Source: Trichormus variabilis 0441
GTDB lineage: Bacteria > Cyanobacteriota > Cyanobacteriia > Cyanobacteriales > Nostocaceae
Direction of reading: 5' to 3'
NCBI RefSeq assembly: GCF_009856605.1
Contig: NZ_CP047242.1
Span: forward strand, 928,001 to 992,000
DNA: 64,000 nt
In this document: piece by piece, positions 1 to 8,748 of the stretch
Position numbering within the stretch: the stretch's first letter is position 1
How the letters are laid out: each line of letters opens with the position of its first letter
Position numbers and translations under genes: made by a program
The notes under the pieces: model-generated
What the model saw: only the letters and a program-made list of their open reading frames with translations
Databases searched by the model: none
Told to the model about the DNA's origin: nothing

Positions 1-122
1 TGACTAATTTAAGTTATTTAAAAGACTAAACTATAATTAGCTCCCAATTGAGACAAATGACTAAAGCTATCTTGAAAATCCTATATATACAAAGATTTCC
101 AGTTTTAGAAAAATGTGGAATT

Positions 123-632
123 ATGTCTACATTAGTAGTAAAAACTTTGAGATTAATAAAGGCTTTTTATACCAAAATTACTTGTATTGGCACAGCGATC
201 GCTTTGTTGTTGATTTTGTACGGTTGCTTTGCCCCGGCCTTCAACATCACAGATATCACCTGGAGAACTTACAAAAATACCCGCTATGGCTTTGAGTTTC
301 CCTATCCCAGTAACTGGAATGCTTTAGCAACACCGACAAACGCCGATGGTGTTGTTTTCGTATCACCCAAAAGCAACTCAGTAGAAATTCGAGCCTGGGC
401 GAGTAATCAAGTAATAGAATCTCCAACCTCAGAGAAATATAACTTTCAAACAACTCAAGGTTTAACTGGAATATTAGGGATAGAAGCGAGTAATTCTGTT
501 AGTTCAATGACGCTAACACTGACGCAAAACCAAGTTAAGTATAGCTGGCAAGGACGAAGCCCCAGTCAAGAATTTCCCAATTACTATCCCCTATTTTATT
601 ACATAGCCCAGCAGTATCGGATTTCTCAGTAA
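123..632 (+). CDS. Putative lipoprotein with PsbP-like pattern
   Basis: I do not recognise a specific family member. With the ATG at 123 the product has 169 residues. A hydrophobic segment (about residues 20-34) ends in a lipobox-like L-Y-G-C, which predicts a lipid-anchored Cys35. After it comes a segment with a Tyr-Gly-Phe-Glu-Phe-Pro-Tyr-Pro-x-Asn-Trp pattern, as often seen at the start of PsbP-like or DUF-type lipoproteins of cyanobacteria. An in-frame ATG at 48 would add 25 residues with no clear role and would bury the signal, so the later start is preferred. The protein is probably attached to the plasma or thylakoid membrane. Function is unknown. Confidence 0.6.
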   Translation: MSTLVVKTLRLIKAFYTKITCIGTAIALLLILYGCFAPAFNITDITWRTYKNTRYGFEFPYPSNWNALATPTNADGVVFVSPKSNSVEIRAWASNQVIESPTSEKYNFQTTQGLTGILGIEASNSVSSMTLTLTQNQVKYSWQGRSPSQEFPNYYPLFYYIAQQYRISQ

Positions 633-720
633 AAGGGATTGGGGATTAATTTTCCTGTTTGCTTTCATTAACTAACGTCGTGTGCAACTTTCTCTCAGAC
701 CTAACCCCCAACCCCTTCCC

Positions 721-725
721 TTGTA
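721..725. repeat. Left target-site duplication TTGTA
   Basis: TTGTA directly before the left end of the IS, repeated at 2544-2548 after its right end. In the uninterrupted relative at 10784-10806 the same five bases form the loop of the palindrome, which supports reading them as a duplicated target. Confidence 0.8.
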
Positions 726-788
726 GGATACTGTTGGCGAATTGATAGAGGGCAAAACCAATCATCACAAAATAGAAAATCAGGAATA

Positions 789-2444
789 CTATGAGGCAGT
801 GGGAGCAATTCGAGCAAAGTGAGAAACGCGAGTCTGACTGCGTGGGACATGTTGCCACCAATCCCACATCCGACTGAAGTTGATAGCAGCAGCAGTAATG
901 ACATGCTGCAAGAGAGTTTTGGCAAGACCAATGTAGCGACAACGGCGTAATTGGTAGCGACCAGTAGCTTGGGAAATCAAGCCTTCAACGCCAGCACGTT
1001 GGTGATAAATTTGTTGAAAAGATTCAGTTTTTTGGCGAATGCGAGCATCATGTAATGCAAGATGTAGTTCCTGTGGTTTGAGGGTCAGAAGACGCGGTAG
1101 TTTTTTGGAGCGAGTGCATTTTGAGCGACTTGAACAAAGCGAACAATCGGATTTGTCAAATTGTATTTTGACTACTGGATTGTCATGGCTATCGACAGTT
1201 GTACGCCAGGACTTACTTTGTTTACCCATTGGGCAATCAACACGCATCAAATCCCAATGAATAGTGAAGCAATTTTGCTCAAAGCCGGATTGTGCTGTTG
1301 CTTGCCAACTAGTTCCGGGGGGAACTTTTCCTACTAAATCAACATGAAAATGGGATTGACTATCGACTAAGTTTTGAGCATTGACATAGCCAGTATCGAC
1401 AACATGTTCTTGTGGCAAAAGATTGTTCTGGTTTAAACGAGAATGAATTACTGGTGTCATCTCAACATCCGCACTTGTGGCCACGGACGTTTCCACATTG
1501 ATAATTAAGTTTGGCAGTATGGGGTGACAAATTTCTGTCAGATGCAGATTATAACCAGTCCAGTTGATTTCTCGCTTGCTGGAATTGCGTGCATCAACAT
1601 CGTAAGGAGATTCAATCTGTAGTCTATTTGGTGGTAAGTTATCTTGTTCTCGCCAATAGACTTGTTGCAATTGAATATAGTATTGTTGCACCCAAACTAT
1701 ACGTAATGTTTCCACTGATGGAATCTGCCACAGCCAATTACAAGTTGAGTCTGCATACAAAGCGGATAGCAAATGATGACCATCCTCACCAATTTTTCGC
1801 CTCAATTTCTCACGTTCGGCTTTTGATTTGGGCAAGCGGTATTGCTCAAATCTCAGGGAGTAACGTTCAAACCAATCAACGTCAACTCTCGATTTGAGCC
1901 AATCAGGGGCAAAATAAGCCAAGTCATTTAAGGTATGACGTAAAGTTTCTCCCACTAATTCCAAACGATTTAACTGTCGTACTGCGGCTAATACGTGAGT
2001 TGAATCAGTTCTGACACGGCCGCGATTTTTGAGCCAACCTAGTTCTTGGAAACGAGCTAGCATTTGGTTGAGTAACTCTCGCTCTCGTCCTGCTTTGATT
2101 AATCGCTGACGAAATTCTGAAAGTACTGAATAATCAAACCCTGGGTCATTTAATTCCAACGATAGTGCGTATTTCCAATCAATATGACCCCTCACTGCAT
2201 CCGCCGCTTGTCTATCCGTTAAACCTTCGATAAATTGCATTACTGTCACTAATGCCAGTTGTCCTGCTGATATTCCACTTTGACCACAATCTGCGCGGTA
2301 AAGTTTGACAAAATCCTCATCCTTATATAACACTCCTATTTCATCCCGCATCTTCATATATATGTTCCCTTTGGGAAATGAATTCCGGGCTACTTGCGCT
2401 GTTGTTTCAGGAATCTGCGACATATCACGCGGGTGCAGGGTCAT
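789..2444 (-). CDS. IS1182-family transposase
   Basis: Transposase of the DDE superfamily that cuts and joins the ends of its IS. The product has 551 residues from the ATG at 2444, and the open frame upstream of that ATG runs out of the IS. The N-terminal part resembles the DUF772 domain (about residues 45-125, with a Leu-Thr-Asp-Arg-Gln-Ala-Ala segment). Acidic residues fitting a DDE triad are an Asp in V-R-T-D-S-T (about 145), an Asp in V-D-T-G-Y (about 348) and a Glu in R-A-G-V-E-G (about 487). The last lies in the C-terminal DDE domain, near a Y-Q-L-R-R-C-R-Y segment. A Cys-rich stretch precedes it. The frame is intact, so the enzyme may be functional. Confidence 0.88.
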   Translation of the reverse strand: MTLHPRDMSQIPETTAQVARNSFPKGNIYMKMRDEIGVLYKDEDFVKLYRADCGQSGISAGQLALVTVMQFIEGLTDRQAADAVRGHIDWKYALSLELNDPGFDYSVLSEFRQRLIKAGRERELLNQMLARFQELGWLKNRGRVRTDSTHVLAAVRQLNRLELVGETLRHTLNDLAYFAPDWLKSRVDVDWFERYSLRFEQYRLPKSKAEREKLRRKIGEDGHHLLSALYADSTCNWLWQIPSVETLRIVWVQQYYIQLQQVYWREQDNLPPNRLQIESPYDVDARNSSKREINWTGYNLHLTEICHPILPNLIINVETSVATSADVEMTPVIHSRLNQNNLLPQEHVVDTGYVNAQNLVDSQSHFHVDLVGKVPPGTSWQATAQSGFEQNCFTIHWDLMRVDCPMGKQSKSWRTTVDSHDNPVVKIQFDKSDCSLCSSRSKCTRSKKLPRLLTLKPQELHLALHDARIRQKTESFQQIYHQRAGVEGLISQATGRYQLRRCRYIGLAKTLLQHVITAAAINFSRMWDWWQHVPRSQTRVSHFARIAPTAS

Positions 2445-2503
2445 AATCTTTGTAGATGCTACGCTCAATATACTTATTCTCTTTTTTCCACTGTTCCAAA
2501 CTC

Positions 2504-2524
2504 TTGAGGGGCTTAACCCCTCAA
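2504..2524. repeat. Subterminal hairpin inside the IS
   Basis: Perfect 8-bp stem (TTGAGGGG / CCCCTCAA) with loop CTTAA, lying next to the right inverted repeat and upstream of the transposase start. It could be a protein-binding site or could limit read-through transcription into the transposase. Neither role is shown. Confidence 0.6.
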
Positions 2525-2543
2525 TAATTCGCCAACAGTATCC

Positions 2544-2548
2544 TTGTA
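2544..2548. repeat. Right target-site duplication TTGTA
   Basis: Second copy of the 5-bp duplication, directly after the right inverted repeat of the IS. It is followed by GGGAAGGGG, the right arm of the split palindrome. Confidence 0.8.
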
Positions 2549-2631
2549 GGGAAGGGGAGTAATAATTAAAACCTCTGTCCTTGCAGGGGAGAGGTTGGGA
2601 GAGGGGTTTTAAGAATAAGTCGCACATCGCG

Positions 2632-4188
2632 TTAACTAATAACCAAAGGCGGAAGCTCATAATTGTGCCAGTGACGCTGATACCATTCGGCGACTAAAGG
2701 ACGGATGATAAATTTTGGTTGCTCATCGCCTGTCACATCAATACGCAAACAAGAATAGGGACGGTGTTTTTGGGAACCGTGACCATTGCGACCAACGAAG
2801 AGATGCGATCGCGCTATTAATTTACCATCTTCTGTTAAATCTGCGCCTTCTTGACGCTGGCGGCGTAGGCTATAGCCACTCCCACCGCAGACAATCCAGT
2901 GCATATTTGCATCACCATGTCCGGTCTCGAAGGTTTGCATATATTCTAAACAATGGGCGTGACCGTTCAATACTAAATTTACTAGGGGACGACCTTGATT
3001 GATGTCACCTATCTCTTGCGCCACTGCATCCAATACGTTCCGTAGGCGACTGCGAATTGCTAAGGTCTGGGATTGTAGCCATTTGGTCGCCTCGGTGACA
3101 TAGGGAGGATGATGGAAATAAATTACCCTTCCCCGCACTGCTGGATTTTTCCACGATGCAATTAATCTCTGCTTAAGCCAGTCTAGTTGTTCGGTGTCAG
3201 TCTGCGCTGGTTGAGAATCAGTAGTTAATTGCTTATCGATATCAACAATAATTTCCTCAATTTGGGACACATTCGAGTGCAGATCATCTAAATGTTCCGC
3301 TTCGTCGGGGTTATCCGGGTTCAATTTTGCGGAAGTTTCAATCATCTGCATCTTCTCGCGCTCTAACGCGTCCCTGCGTTGAGTGAGAATTGTGCGATCG
3401 CTTTCACCTTCTCTGGTGGCTGGTAAAGGTTCTGGATCGTTAAATGTATTAGAATCTAAGGCGAAAAAATCTATCCCACTATAACGAAAAGTGTAATAAC
3501 GATTTGGGAGACGAGTAAAATTTCCTGGTTGGTAAGCAAGACAACGCCCTGTGTCGGTTTTAGCGGTGTAATGTTTATCTAAATGACGAGGTAAATCACC
3601 TGGTAGTTGTAACCCTTTGAGATAATCGAGGAAGGCCTTGGCATAAGCTTCACCAGTACCCGAACCACGGAAACCAACATCAATATCTAGACGCGATCGC
3701 AATAAATAGCGAATCGGCCAGGTGGAAACAGACAATAAACTCAATAAAACAGGTAACTCATAATAATCGTGATTTCCCGGTACAGGAAGAATCGGTAACT
3801 TAAAAACCATCTTGTCGTAAGCAATCTGTCGGGGATTTTCTCCCCCAACAATCAACTCACGATAGGGTTGGATAAAATTTGGCTTGTAGTATTCACTAGA
3901 CCCCACCAGATAAATGACATCGCCAGTATGCAGGAGAAAACCACAGTCCTGATGATGGGGTAACATTAATTCCGCTACTTGACGCTGGGGATTGTGTCCC
4001 CGATGTTTCCCGGAACCACTATCACCAACCACTAAAAAAGAGAATTCCCCATCTCCCCTTTTGCCATCCTCAATTTCTAACCGAGTTTGGTCAATATTCT
4101 GTTCCAGTATTAACGGGTCTTGCCATCGTACCCGTTGCTGCATCTTGCGGATTTTTTTAGGTATTGGTGGATCAGAGACTAGTTTCAA
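2632..4188 (-). CDS. Calcineurin-like metallophosphoesterase
   Basis: Predicted dinuclear-metal phosphohydrolase of unknown substrate. The product has 518 residues. Metallophosphoesterase signatures occur in order: G-D-S near residue 56, T-G-D-V at 88-91, P-G-N-H-D at 137-141, an F-H-H-P-P-Y segment near 370 and N-G-H-A-H near 418. A charged insertion (about residues 255-310) breaks the core. No signal peptide is seen, so a cytoplasmic site is likely. The start used is a TTG preceded by AGGAG at a suitable distance; an ATG at 4143 is the alternative. The stop codon and last residues lie in the terminal repeat of the adjoining inverted-repeat element. Confidence 0.85.
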   Translation of the reverse strand: MKLVSDPPIPKKIRKMQQRVRWQDPLILEQNIDQTRLEIEDGKRGDGEFSFLVVGDSGSGKHRGHNPQRQVAELMLPHHQDCGFLLHTGDVIYLVGSSEYYKPNFIQPYRELIVGGENPRQIAYDKMVFKLPILPVPGNHDYYELPVLLSLLSVSTWPIRYLLRSRLDIDVGFRGSGTGEAYAKAFLDYLKGLQLPGDLPRHLDKHYTAKTDTGRCLAYQPGNFTRLPNRYYTFRYSGIDFFALDSNTFNDPEPLPATREGESDRTILTQRRDALEREKMQMIETSAKLNPDNPDEAEHLDDLHSNVSQIEEIIVDIDKQLTTDSQPAQTDTEQLDWLKQRLIASWKNPAVRGRVIYFHHPPYVTEATKWLQSQTLAIRSRLRNVLDAVAQEIGDINQGRPLVNLVLNGHAHCLEYMQTFETGHGDANMHWIVCGGSGYSLRRQRQEGADLTEDGKLIARSHLFVGRNGHGSQKHRPYSCLRIDVTGDEQPKFIIRPLVAEWYQRHWHNYELPPLVIS

Positions 4189-4243
4189 TACTACTAACTC
4201 CTAAATATTTAACAATGTTTAAAACCCTTACACCCCTATACCC

Positions 4244-5215
4244 CTAATCCTCTGCTGGTTCTTTCAGTTCAATAGTCAAATTTGGCAATCCCTCTAGCTT
4301 CTCCACTAGCTCCTCTTCTGGTGCTGACGGAACAAAAATCTTTAAGGCTGCTGGTAAACACTTAATATCAACTGGAGTTTTACCTACCACCTCACCATCA
4401 ATGACTACCTTTTGTGGTGGGTCTGCGGTGATTTTAAACTGTTTTGCTCGTAGATAACCGATATCATCACGTTCGGCAGCATTTCCAGAAGAAGCAGACT
4501 GAAACAGATGATAAGTAGCGGCGATCGCTCCAGCTTTGCTATTAGGCGCTACGATTGTCAAATCTAGTAAGCCATCATCATAAATAATGCCAGCCGGCCC
4601 CTGAGCTAAAACGGAAGTAGGAGGCGCAGCATTAGCCACTGTGACGGCTGAGGCGCTAGTTTTGATGATTTTGTCTTCGGTTTCGATTTCTACATCAAAA
4701 CTCTCTAATTCTCTCAACTCTTGAAAGCCTGCCAGCACATAGGCCATAATCCCAAAGCGTTTTTTGGCTTCTCTATCTGCCCTTTCCACAGTTTCCGCCT
4801 CAAAACCAATGCCTGTCAACAATATCATCGGCAGGTCATTACAATAGGCTACGTCTACATTGCGAGTTACTCCCTGCAAAATTGTCCGACAAGCGGCATC
4901 AATTGTATCAGGGATTCCCAACGCAACCGCAAAAGCATTGGCTGTACCTCGTGAAATAATTCCCAAGGGAATATCAGTCCCAGCTACAGCCACAGCCGCA
5001 GCAGATAATGTACCATCTCCCCCTGAAGCAATAATTGTCTCTACTCCCCGTTCTACGGCTTCCTGCGCCAGTTTATCTGCGCCGAGTTCCTCTGTTGTCA
5101 GGTAAATATCCAGAGCCATTTCTGGTTCTAGGATGGCTCGAATTGCTGCTAAATCAACTTCTGGATCACCCTGACCAGCAACTGGGTTAAAAATAAGACA
5201 AGCGGAACGATTCAT
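4244..5215 (-). CDS. YegS/diacylglycerol kinase-like lipid kinase
   Basis: Predicted ATP-dependent lipid (diacylglycerol or sphingoid-type) kinase of the DAGK catalytic family, 323 residues, normal length. The nucleotide-binding signature G-G-D-G-T is at residues 65-69, preceded by the N-terminal F-N-P-V-A-G motif. An S-R-G-T-A-N-A-F segment follows near residue 90, as in YegS/BmrU proteins. The C-terminal part holds the D-G-E-V-type segment typical of the second domain. It lies just upstream of the metallophosphoesterase gene on the same strand (55-bp gap), so the two may be co-transcribed. Lipid substrate unknown. Confidence 0.85.
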   Translation of the reverse strand: MNRSACLIFNPVAGQGDPEVDLAAIRAILEPEMALDIYLTTEELGADKLAQEAVERGVETIIASGGDGTLSAAAVAVAGTDIPLGIISRGTANAFAVALGIPDTIDAACRTILQGVTRNVDVAYCNDLPMILLTGIGFEAETVERADREAKKRFGIMAYVLAGFQELRELESFDVEIETEDKIIKTSASAVTVANAAPPTSVLAQGPAGIIYDDGLLDLTIVAPNSKAGAIAATYHLFQSASSGNAAERDDIGYLRAKQFKITADPPQKVVIDGEVVGKTPVDIKCLPAALKIFVPSAPEEELVEKLEGLPNLTIELKEPAED

Positions 5216-5464
5216 ATTAAATAGTAGATCAGTTGCGATGGCACTGCGCCCAGCGTATCTATTCGCCGAAGCTCCAATTTATTCCTAGCATTATTGGGTA
5301 ATTATGGCTTCTCTCTTGCGGTAGGTTAATGTTTCTTATCTGGTACTTTGCCCGTAAAACTCTAGTTTGAGGGTGTAGGGGTATAAGGGTATAAGGGATT
5401 TCCCACAAAACAATTATCCTACGATATTTCTCCCATTGTTCTCAGCCTCTTACCCTCTCTCATC

Positions 5465-5872
5465 ATGAAACCACCCATTCCCCAATTTCTCATCTCCATT
5501 CTCGCTTGCAGTACTTTACTTTCTTCCACGGTGGCGAATGCCAAATCAATGCTTCTAGCCCAAAATCTCAATTGCGATAATGCTCAAACTCAACTCGAAA
5601 TTAATCAATGTTCAAAACAGTCCTATCAAAATGCTGATAAAAAATTAAACCAAGCTTACAAACAACTTTTACCAAAGTTACAACGTTCTAGAAAACAAAA
5701 GTTAATTGCTGCACAGCAGGCGTGGATTAAGTTTCGTGATAGTAGCTGTGAGTTTGAATCCAGTCAGTATGAAGGGGGAAGTATTGCCCCTAGCGTTTAT
5801 TTGAATTGCTTAGAAAAGCTGACACAACAGCGTACTCAAGAATTACAAGAATACCTGCAACCAGACCTTTAA
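5465..5872 (+). CDS. LprI-like (DUF1311) secreted protein
   Basis: Small exported protein of 135 residues. A signal peptide (about residues 1-26, ending Ala-Asn-Ala) is followed by a helical region with four Cys (N-C-D, Q-C-S, S-C-E, N-C-L), as in the DUF1311/LprI family. Some members of that family bind lysozyme or modulate the envelope; which role applies here is unknown. The segment A-A-Q-Q-A-W-I-K-F-R-D is the characteristic family block. Start ATG follows pyrimidine-rich sequence with no strong ribosome site. It is flanked by non-coding spacers on both sides and appears monocistronic. Confidence 0.8.
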   Translation: MKPPIPQFLISILACSTLLSSTVANAKSMLLAQNLNCDNAQTQLEINQCSKQSYQNADKKLNQAYKQLLPKLQRSRKQKLIAAQQAWIKFRDSSCEFESSQYEGGSIAPSVYLNCLEKLTQQRTQELQEYLQPDL

Positions 5873-6085
5873 CAACTCCATCGACACAGGGGTGGGGTAT
5901 TAAATCAGAGCAAAAGCAACTGACAATAGAAATAAGAAAATGTTGAGTAATTCTAAATAATGTAAAAGAGTGTAAAGAAAGGCCAAAATAAACTTAATTT
6001 GCATCAAGGGAAACCAATCAGGGAGTCACCCACTGCGGTAGTCTAGATGAGAGTGAAATTATCGCCTGGTTTGACATATTGTTTT

Positions 6086-7057
6086 ATGACTTCAGTTGTT
6101 TCCAGTGCTAGACGCACAATCCGTATAGGTTCTCGTAAAAGTCAACTCGCTCTAGTTCAGACATACTGGGTTAGAGAGCAATTACAAAACAGTTTCCCTG
6201 ATATCAATTTTGAAGTCCACACCATGTCTACCCAAGGCGACAAAATCCTTGATGTAGCACTAGCCAAAATCGGTGATAAAGGACTATTCACCAAAGAACT
6301 AGAAGTGGGGATGATCAATGAGGAGATTGATTTTGCTGTTCATTCCCTCAAAGATTTGCCGACTAACTTACCAGAAGGGTTAGCACTAGCCGCCATTACA
6401 GAACGGGAAAACCCCGCCGATGCACTAGTAGTGCATGAAAATTTTAAGGATAAGCAAATTGATACCTTACCAGCAGGCGCGGTAATTGGGACATCTTCTT
6501 TGCGACGCTTGGCGCAGTTACGCAACCAATTTCCCCACTTGACATTTAAAGATGTACGGGGAAATTTGAATACACGGTTAGCTAAACTTGATGCAGGCGA
6601 GTATGACGGTCTAATTTTAGCGGCTGCTGGGTTACAACGCTTAGGTATGGGCGATCGCATCCACCAAGTCCTCCCCAAAGAAGTTTCGCTCCACGCCGTT
6701 GGTCAAGGCGCTCTAGGGATTGAATGCCGTGCTAATGATGCGGAATTAATCACTATACTCAAAGCCATTGAACACCCCCAAACACGCGATCGCTGTCTTG
6801 CTGAACGCTCCTTTTTACGCAGTTTAGAGGGCGGTTGTCAAGTACCCATCGGTGTAAATACAGAAATCAATGGTGATGAATTAATCCTCACAGGTGTGGT
6901 TGCCAGTGTAGACGGTCAAAACTTAGTGAAAGACACCGTTTCGGGTGATGCTAGTGATGCCGAAGCGATCGGTATAAGATTAGCCGAACTCCTCCGGGAA
7001 CAAGGAGCGCAAGAGATTTTAAATACAATCTTTGCAGAGATCCAACGTGGTTCTTAA
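6086..7057 (+). CDS. hemC: Porphobilinogen deaminase (hydroxymethylbilane synthase)
   Basis: Joins four porphobilinogen molecules into hydroxymethylbilane in the tetrapyrrole pathway, which supplies heme, chlorophyll and bilins in the cytoplasm. The family blocks are present: [11 protein letters not shown] near the N-terminus, [17 protein letters not shown], and E-G-G-C-Q-V-P near residue 250, whose Cys carries the dipyrromethane cofactor. Length 323 residues from the ATG at 6086 is normal. An in-frame ATG at 6047 would add 13 residues and is less likely. acsF, a later enzyme of chlorophyll synthesis, lies 1.7 kb away on the other strand. Confidence 0.95.
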   Translation: MTSVVSSARRTIRIGSRKSQLALVQTYWVREQLQNSFPDINFEVHTMSTQGDKILDVALAKIGDKGLFTKELEVGMINEEIDFAVHSLKDLPTNLPEGLALAAITERENPADALVVHENFKDKQIDTLPAGAVIGTSSLRRLAQLRNQFPHLTFKDVRGNLNTRLAKLDAGEYDGLILAAAGLQRLGMGDRIHQVLPKEVSLHAVGQGALGIECRANDAELITILKAIEHPQTRDRCLAERSFLRSLEGGCQVPIGVNTEINGDELILTGVVASVDGQNLVKDTVSGDASDAEAIGIRLAELLREQGAQEILNTIFAEIQRGS

Positions 7058-7177
7058 TCGATTGGTCAACTATATATGTTTAGATAAGTAATCAGTAGTC
7101 AGTGAACAGTGAACAATTAAGAACTGATAACTGATACTGATAACTGTATAGGCAGAATCAGGGAAACAAAAAATACC

Positions 7178-8596
7178 ATGCGGATTCTATTTGTGGCAGC
7201 AGAAGCAGCACCCATCGCAAAAGTAGGAGGGATGGGTGATGTTGTCGGTGCATTACCTAAGGTCTTGAGAAAAATGGGGCATGATGTGCGTATCTTCTTG
7301 CCCTATTACGGCTTTTTGCCAGACAAAATGGAAATTCCCAAAGATCCAATCTGGAAGGGATACGCCATGTTTCAGGACTTTACAGTTCACGAAGCAGTTC
7401 TGCCTGGTACTGATGTTCCCTTGTATTTATTTGGACATCCAGCCTTCAACCCCCGGCGAATTTATTCGGGAGATGATGAAGACTGGCGGTTCACCTTGTT
7501 TTCCAATGGTGCGGCGGAATTTTGTTGGAATTACTGGAAACCAGAAATTATTCACTGTCACGATTGGCACACAGGCATGATTCCTGTGTGGATGAACCAA
7601 TCACCAGATATCACCACAGTCTTCACTATCCACAACCTAGCTTACCAAGGGCCTTGGCGTTGGTATCTAGATAAAATTACTTGGTGTCCTTGGTATATGC
7701 AGGGACACAACACAATGGCGGCGGCTGTCCAGTTTGCTGACAGAGTAAATACCGTTTCTCCTACATACGCCGAGCAAATCAAGACCCCGGCTTACGGTGA
7801 GAAAATAGAAGGCTTGCTGTCTTTCATCAGTGGTAAATTATCTGGGATTGTTAACGGTATAGATACGGAAGTTTATGACCCAGCTAATGATAAATTTATT
7901 GCTCAAACTTTTACTGCTGATACTTTAGATAAACGCAAAGCCAACAAAATTGCTTTACAAGAAGAAGTAGGGTTAGAAGTTAACAGCAATGCCTTTTTAA
8001 TTGGCATGGTGACAAGGTTAGTCGAGCAGAAGGGTTTAGATTTAGTCATCCAAATGCTCGATCGCTTTATGGCTTATACTGATGCTCAGTTCGTCTTGTT
8101 AGGAACAGGCGATCGCTACTACGAAACTCAAATGTGGCAATTAGCATCCCGCTACCCCGGACGTATGGCCACCTATCTCCTATACAATGATGCCCTATCC
8201 CGCCGCATCTACGCCGGTTCTGATGCCTTTTTAATGCCCAGCCGCTTTGAACCATGCGGTATTAGCCAGATGATGGCTTTACGCTACGGTTCCATCCCCA
8301 TCGTTCGCCGCACTGGGGGTTTAGTTGACACCGTATCCCACCACGACCCCGTAAACGAAGCCGGTACAGGCTACTGCTTTGACCGCTACGAACCCCTAGA
8401 CTTATTCACCTGCATGATTCGCGCCTGGGAAGGCTTCCGCTACAAACCCCAATGGCAAGAACTACAAAAGCGTGGTATGAGTCAAGACTTCAGCTGGTAC
8501 AAATCCGCTAAGGAATACGACAGACTCTATCGCTCAATATACGGTTTGCCAGAAGCAGAAGAGACACAGCCAGAGTTAATTCTGGCAAATCAGTAG
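7178..8596 (+). CDS. glgA: Glycogen synthase (ADP-glucose)
   Basis: Transfers glucose from ADP-glucose to the growing alpha-1,4-glucan in glycogen storage. The product is a GT5 glycosyltransferase of 472 residues, normal length. The ADP-glucose-binding motif K-V-G-G-M-G-D-V is at residues 15-22. The second Rossmann domain holds V-T-R-L-V-E-Q-K-G and P-S-R-F-E-P-C-G, with the catalytic Glu near 358. The ATG at 7178 starts directly at the motif-bearing N-terminus typical of the family. It follows hemC by 120 bp of spacer containing short tandem repeats and converges with acsF, the two ending at 8596 and 8749. Confidence 0.95.
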   Translation: MRILFVAAEAAPIAKVGGMGDVVGALPKVLRKMGHDVRIFLPYYGFLPDKMEIPKDPIWKGYAMFQDFTVHEAVLPGTDVPLYLFGHPAFNPRRIYSGDDEDWRFTLFSNGAAEFCWNYWKPEIIHCHDWHTGMIPVWMNQSPDITTVFTIHNLAYQGPWRWYLDKITWCPWYMQGHNTMAAAVQFADRVNTVSPTYAEQIKTPAYGEKIEGLLSFISGKLSGIVNGIDTEVYDPANDKFIAQTFTADTLDKRKANKIALQEEVGLEVNSNAFLIGMVTRLVEQKGLDLVIQMLDRFMAYTDAQFVLLGTGDRYYETQMWQLASRYPGRMATYLLYNDALSRRIYAGSDAFLMPSRFEPCGISQMMALRYGSIPIVRRTGGLVDTVSHHDPVNEAGTGYCFDRYEPLDLFTCMIRAWEGFRYKPQWQELQKRGMSQDFSWYKSAKEYDRLYRSIYGLPEAEETQPELILANQ

Positions 8597-8708
8597 TTTT
8601 GAGGGTGTAAGGGTGTAATACCAATTCAAAATTCAAAATTAGGACAGTCAGATTTGGCCTGAGTTTTAAGTTTTGGATGTGTTACTTGATTTTGGAGAAT
8701 TGGTATAA

Positions 8709-8737
8709 GGGTGTGAGGGTTTTTAACTCTTACACCC
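8709..8737. terminator. Hairpin between convergent glgA and acsF
   Basis: GGGTGTGAGGGT (8709-8720) can pair with ACTCTTACACCC (8726-8737), 12 pairs including two G-T, around a TTTTA loop. It sits between two convergent genes and might end transcription from either side, but no long T-run follows the stem. A wider, weaker inverted repeat (about 8603-8757) encloses it. Confidence 0.4.
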
Positions 8738-8748
8738 CTACACCCCTA

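Larger units (their letters stand above)
726..2543 (-). mobile_element. IS1182-like insertion sequence (1818 bp)
   Basis: Perfect 18-bp terminal inverted repeats lie at 726-743 (beginning GGATACTGTTGG) and 2526-2543. The element is flanked by a 5-bp direct repeat TTGTA at 721-725 and 2544-2548, read here as the target-site duplication. One transposase gene on the minus strand fills the element. Perfect repeats, target duplication and an open transposase frame suggest a recent and possibly still active insertion. The target is the loop of a perfect 9-bp-stem palindrome inside another repeat. Confidence 0.9.
667..2640. mobile_element. Small inverted-repeat element (MITE-like), split by an IS
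   Basis: Imperfect 24-bp terminal inverted repeats lie at 667-690 and 2617-2640 (19 of 24 positions match). Without the inserted IS (726-2543) and one copy of its 5-bp duplication, the element would be about 150 bp. Its interior matches, in opposite orientation, the element at 10699-10850. That includes the palindrome of CCCCTTCCC and GGGAAGGGG around a 5-nt loop, and a second stem near 2572-2596. No coding capacity is seen, so movement in trans is an inference. The right terminal repeat overlaps the stop codon of the metallophosphoesterase gene. Confidence 0.7.

Noticed and set aside
646..942. Open frames on the minus strand across the IS left end (76 and 98 codons)
   Set aside because: They overlap the transposase C-terminus in other frames and the terminal repeats. 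No ribosome site and no family features.
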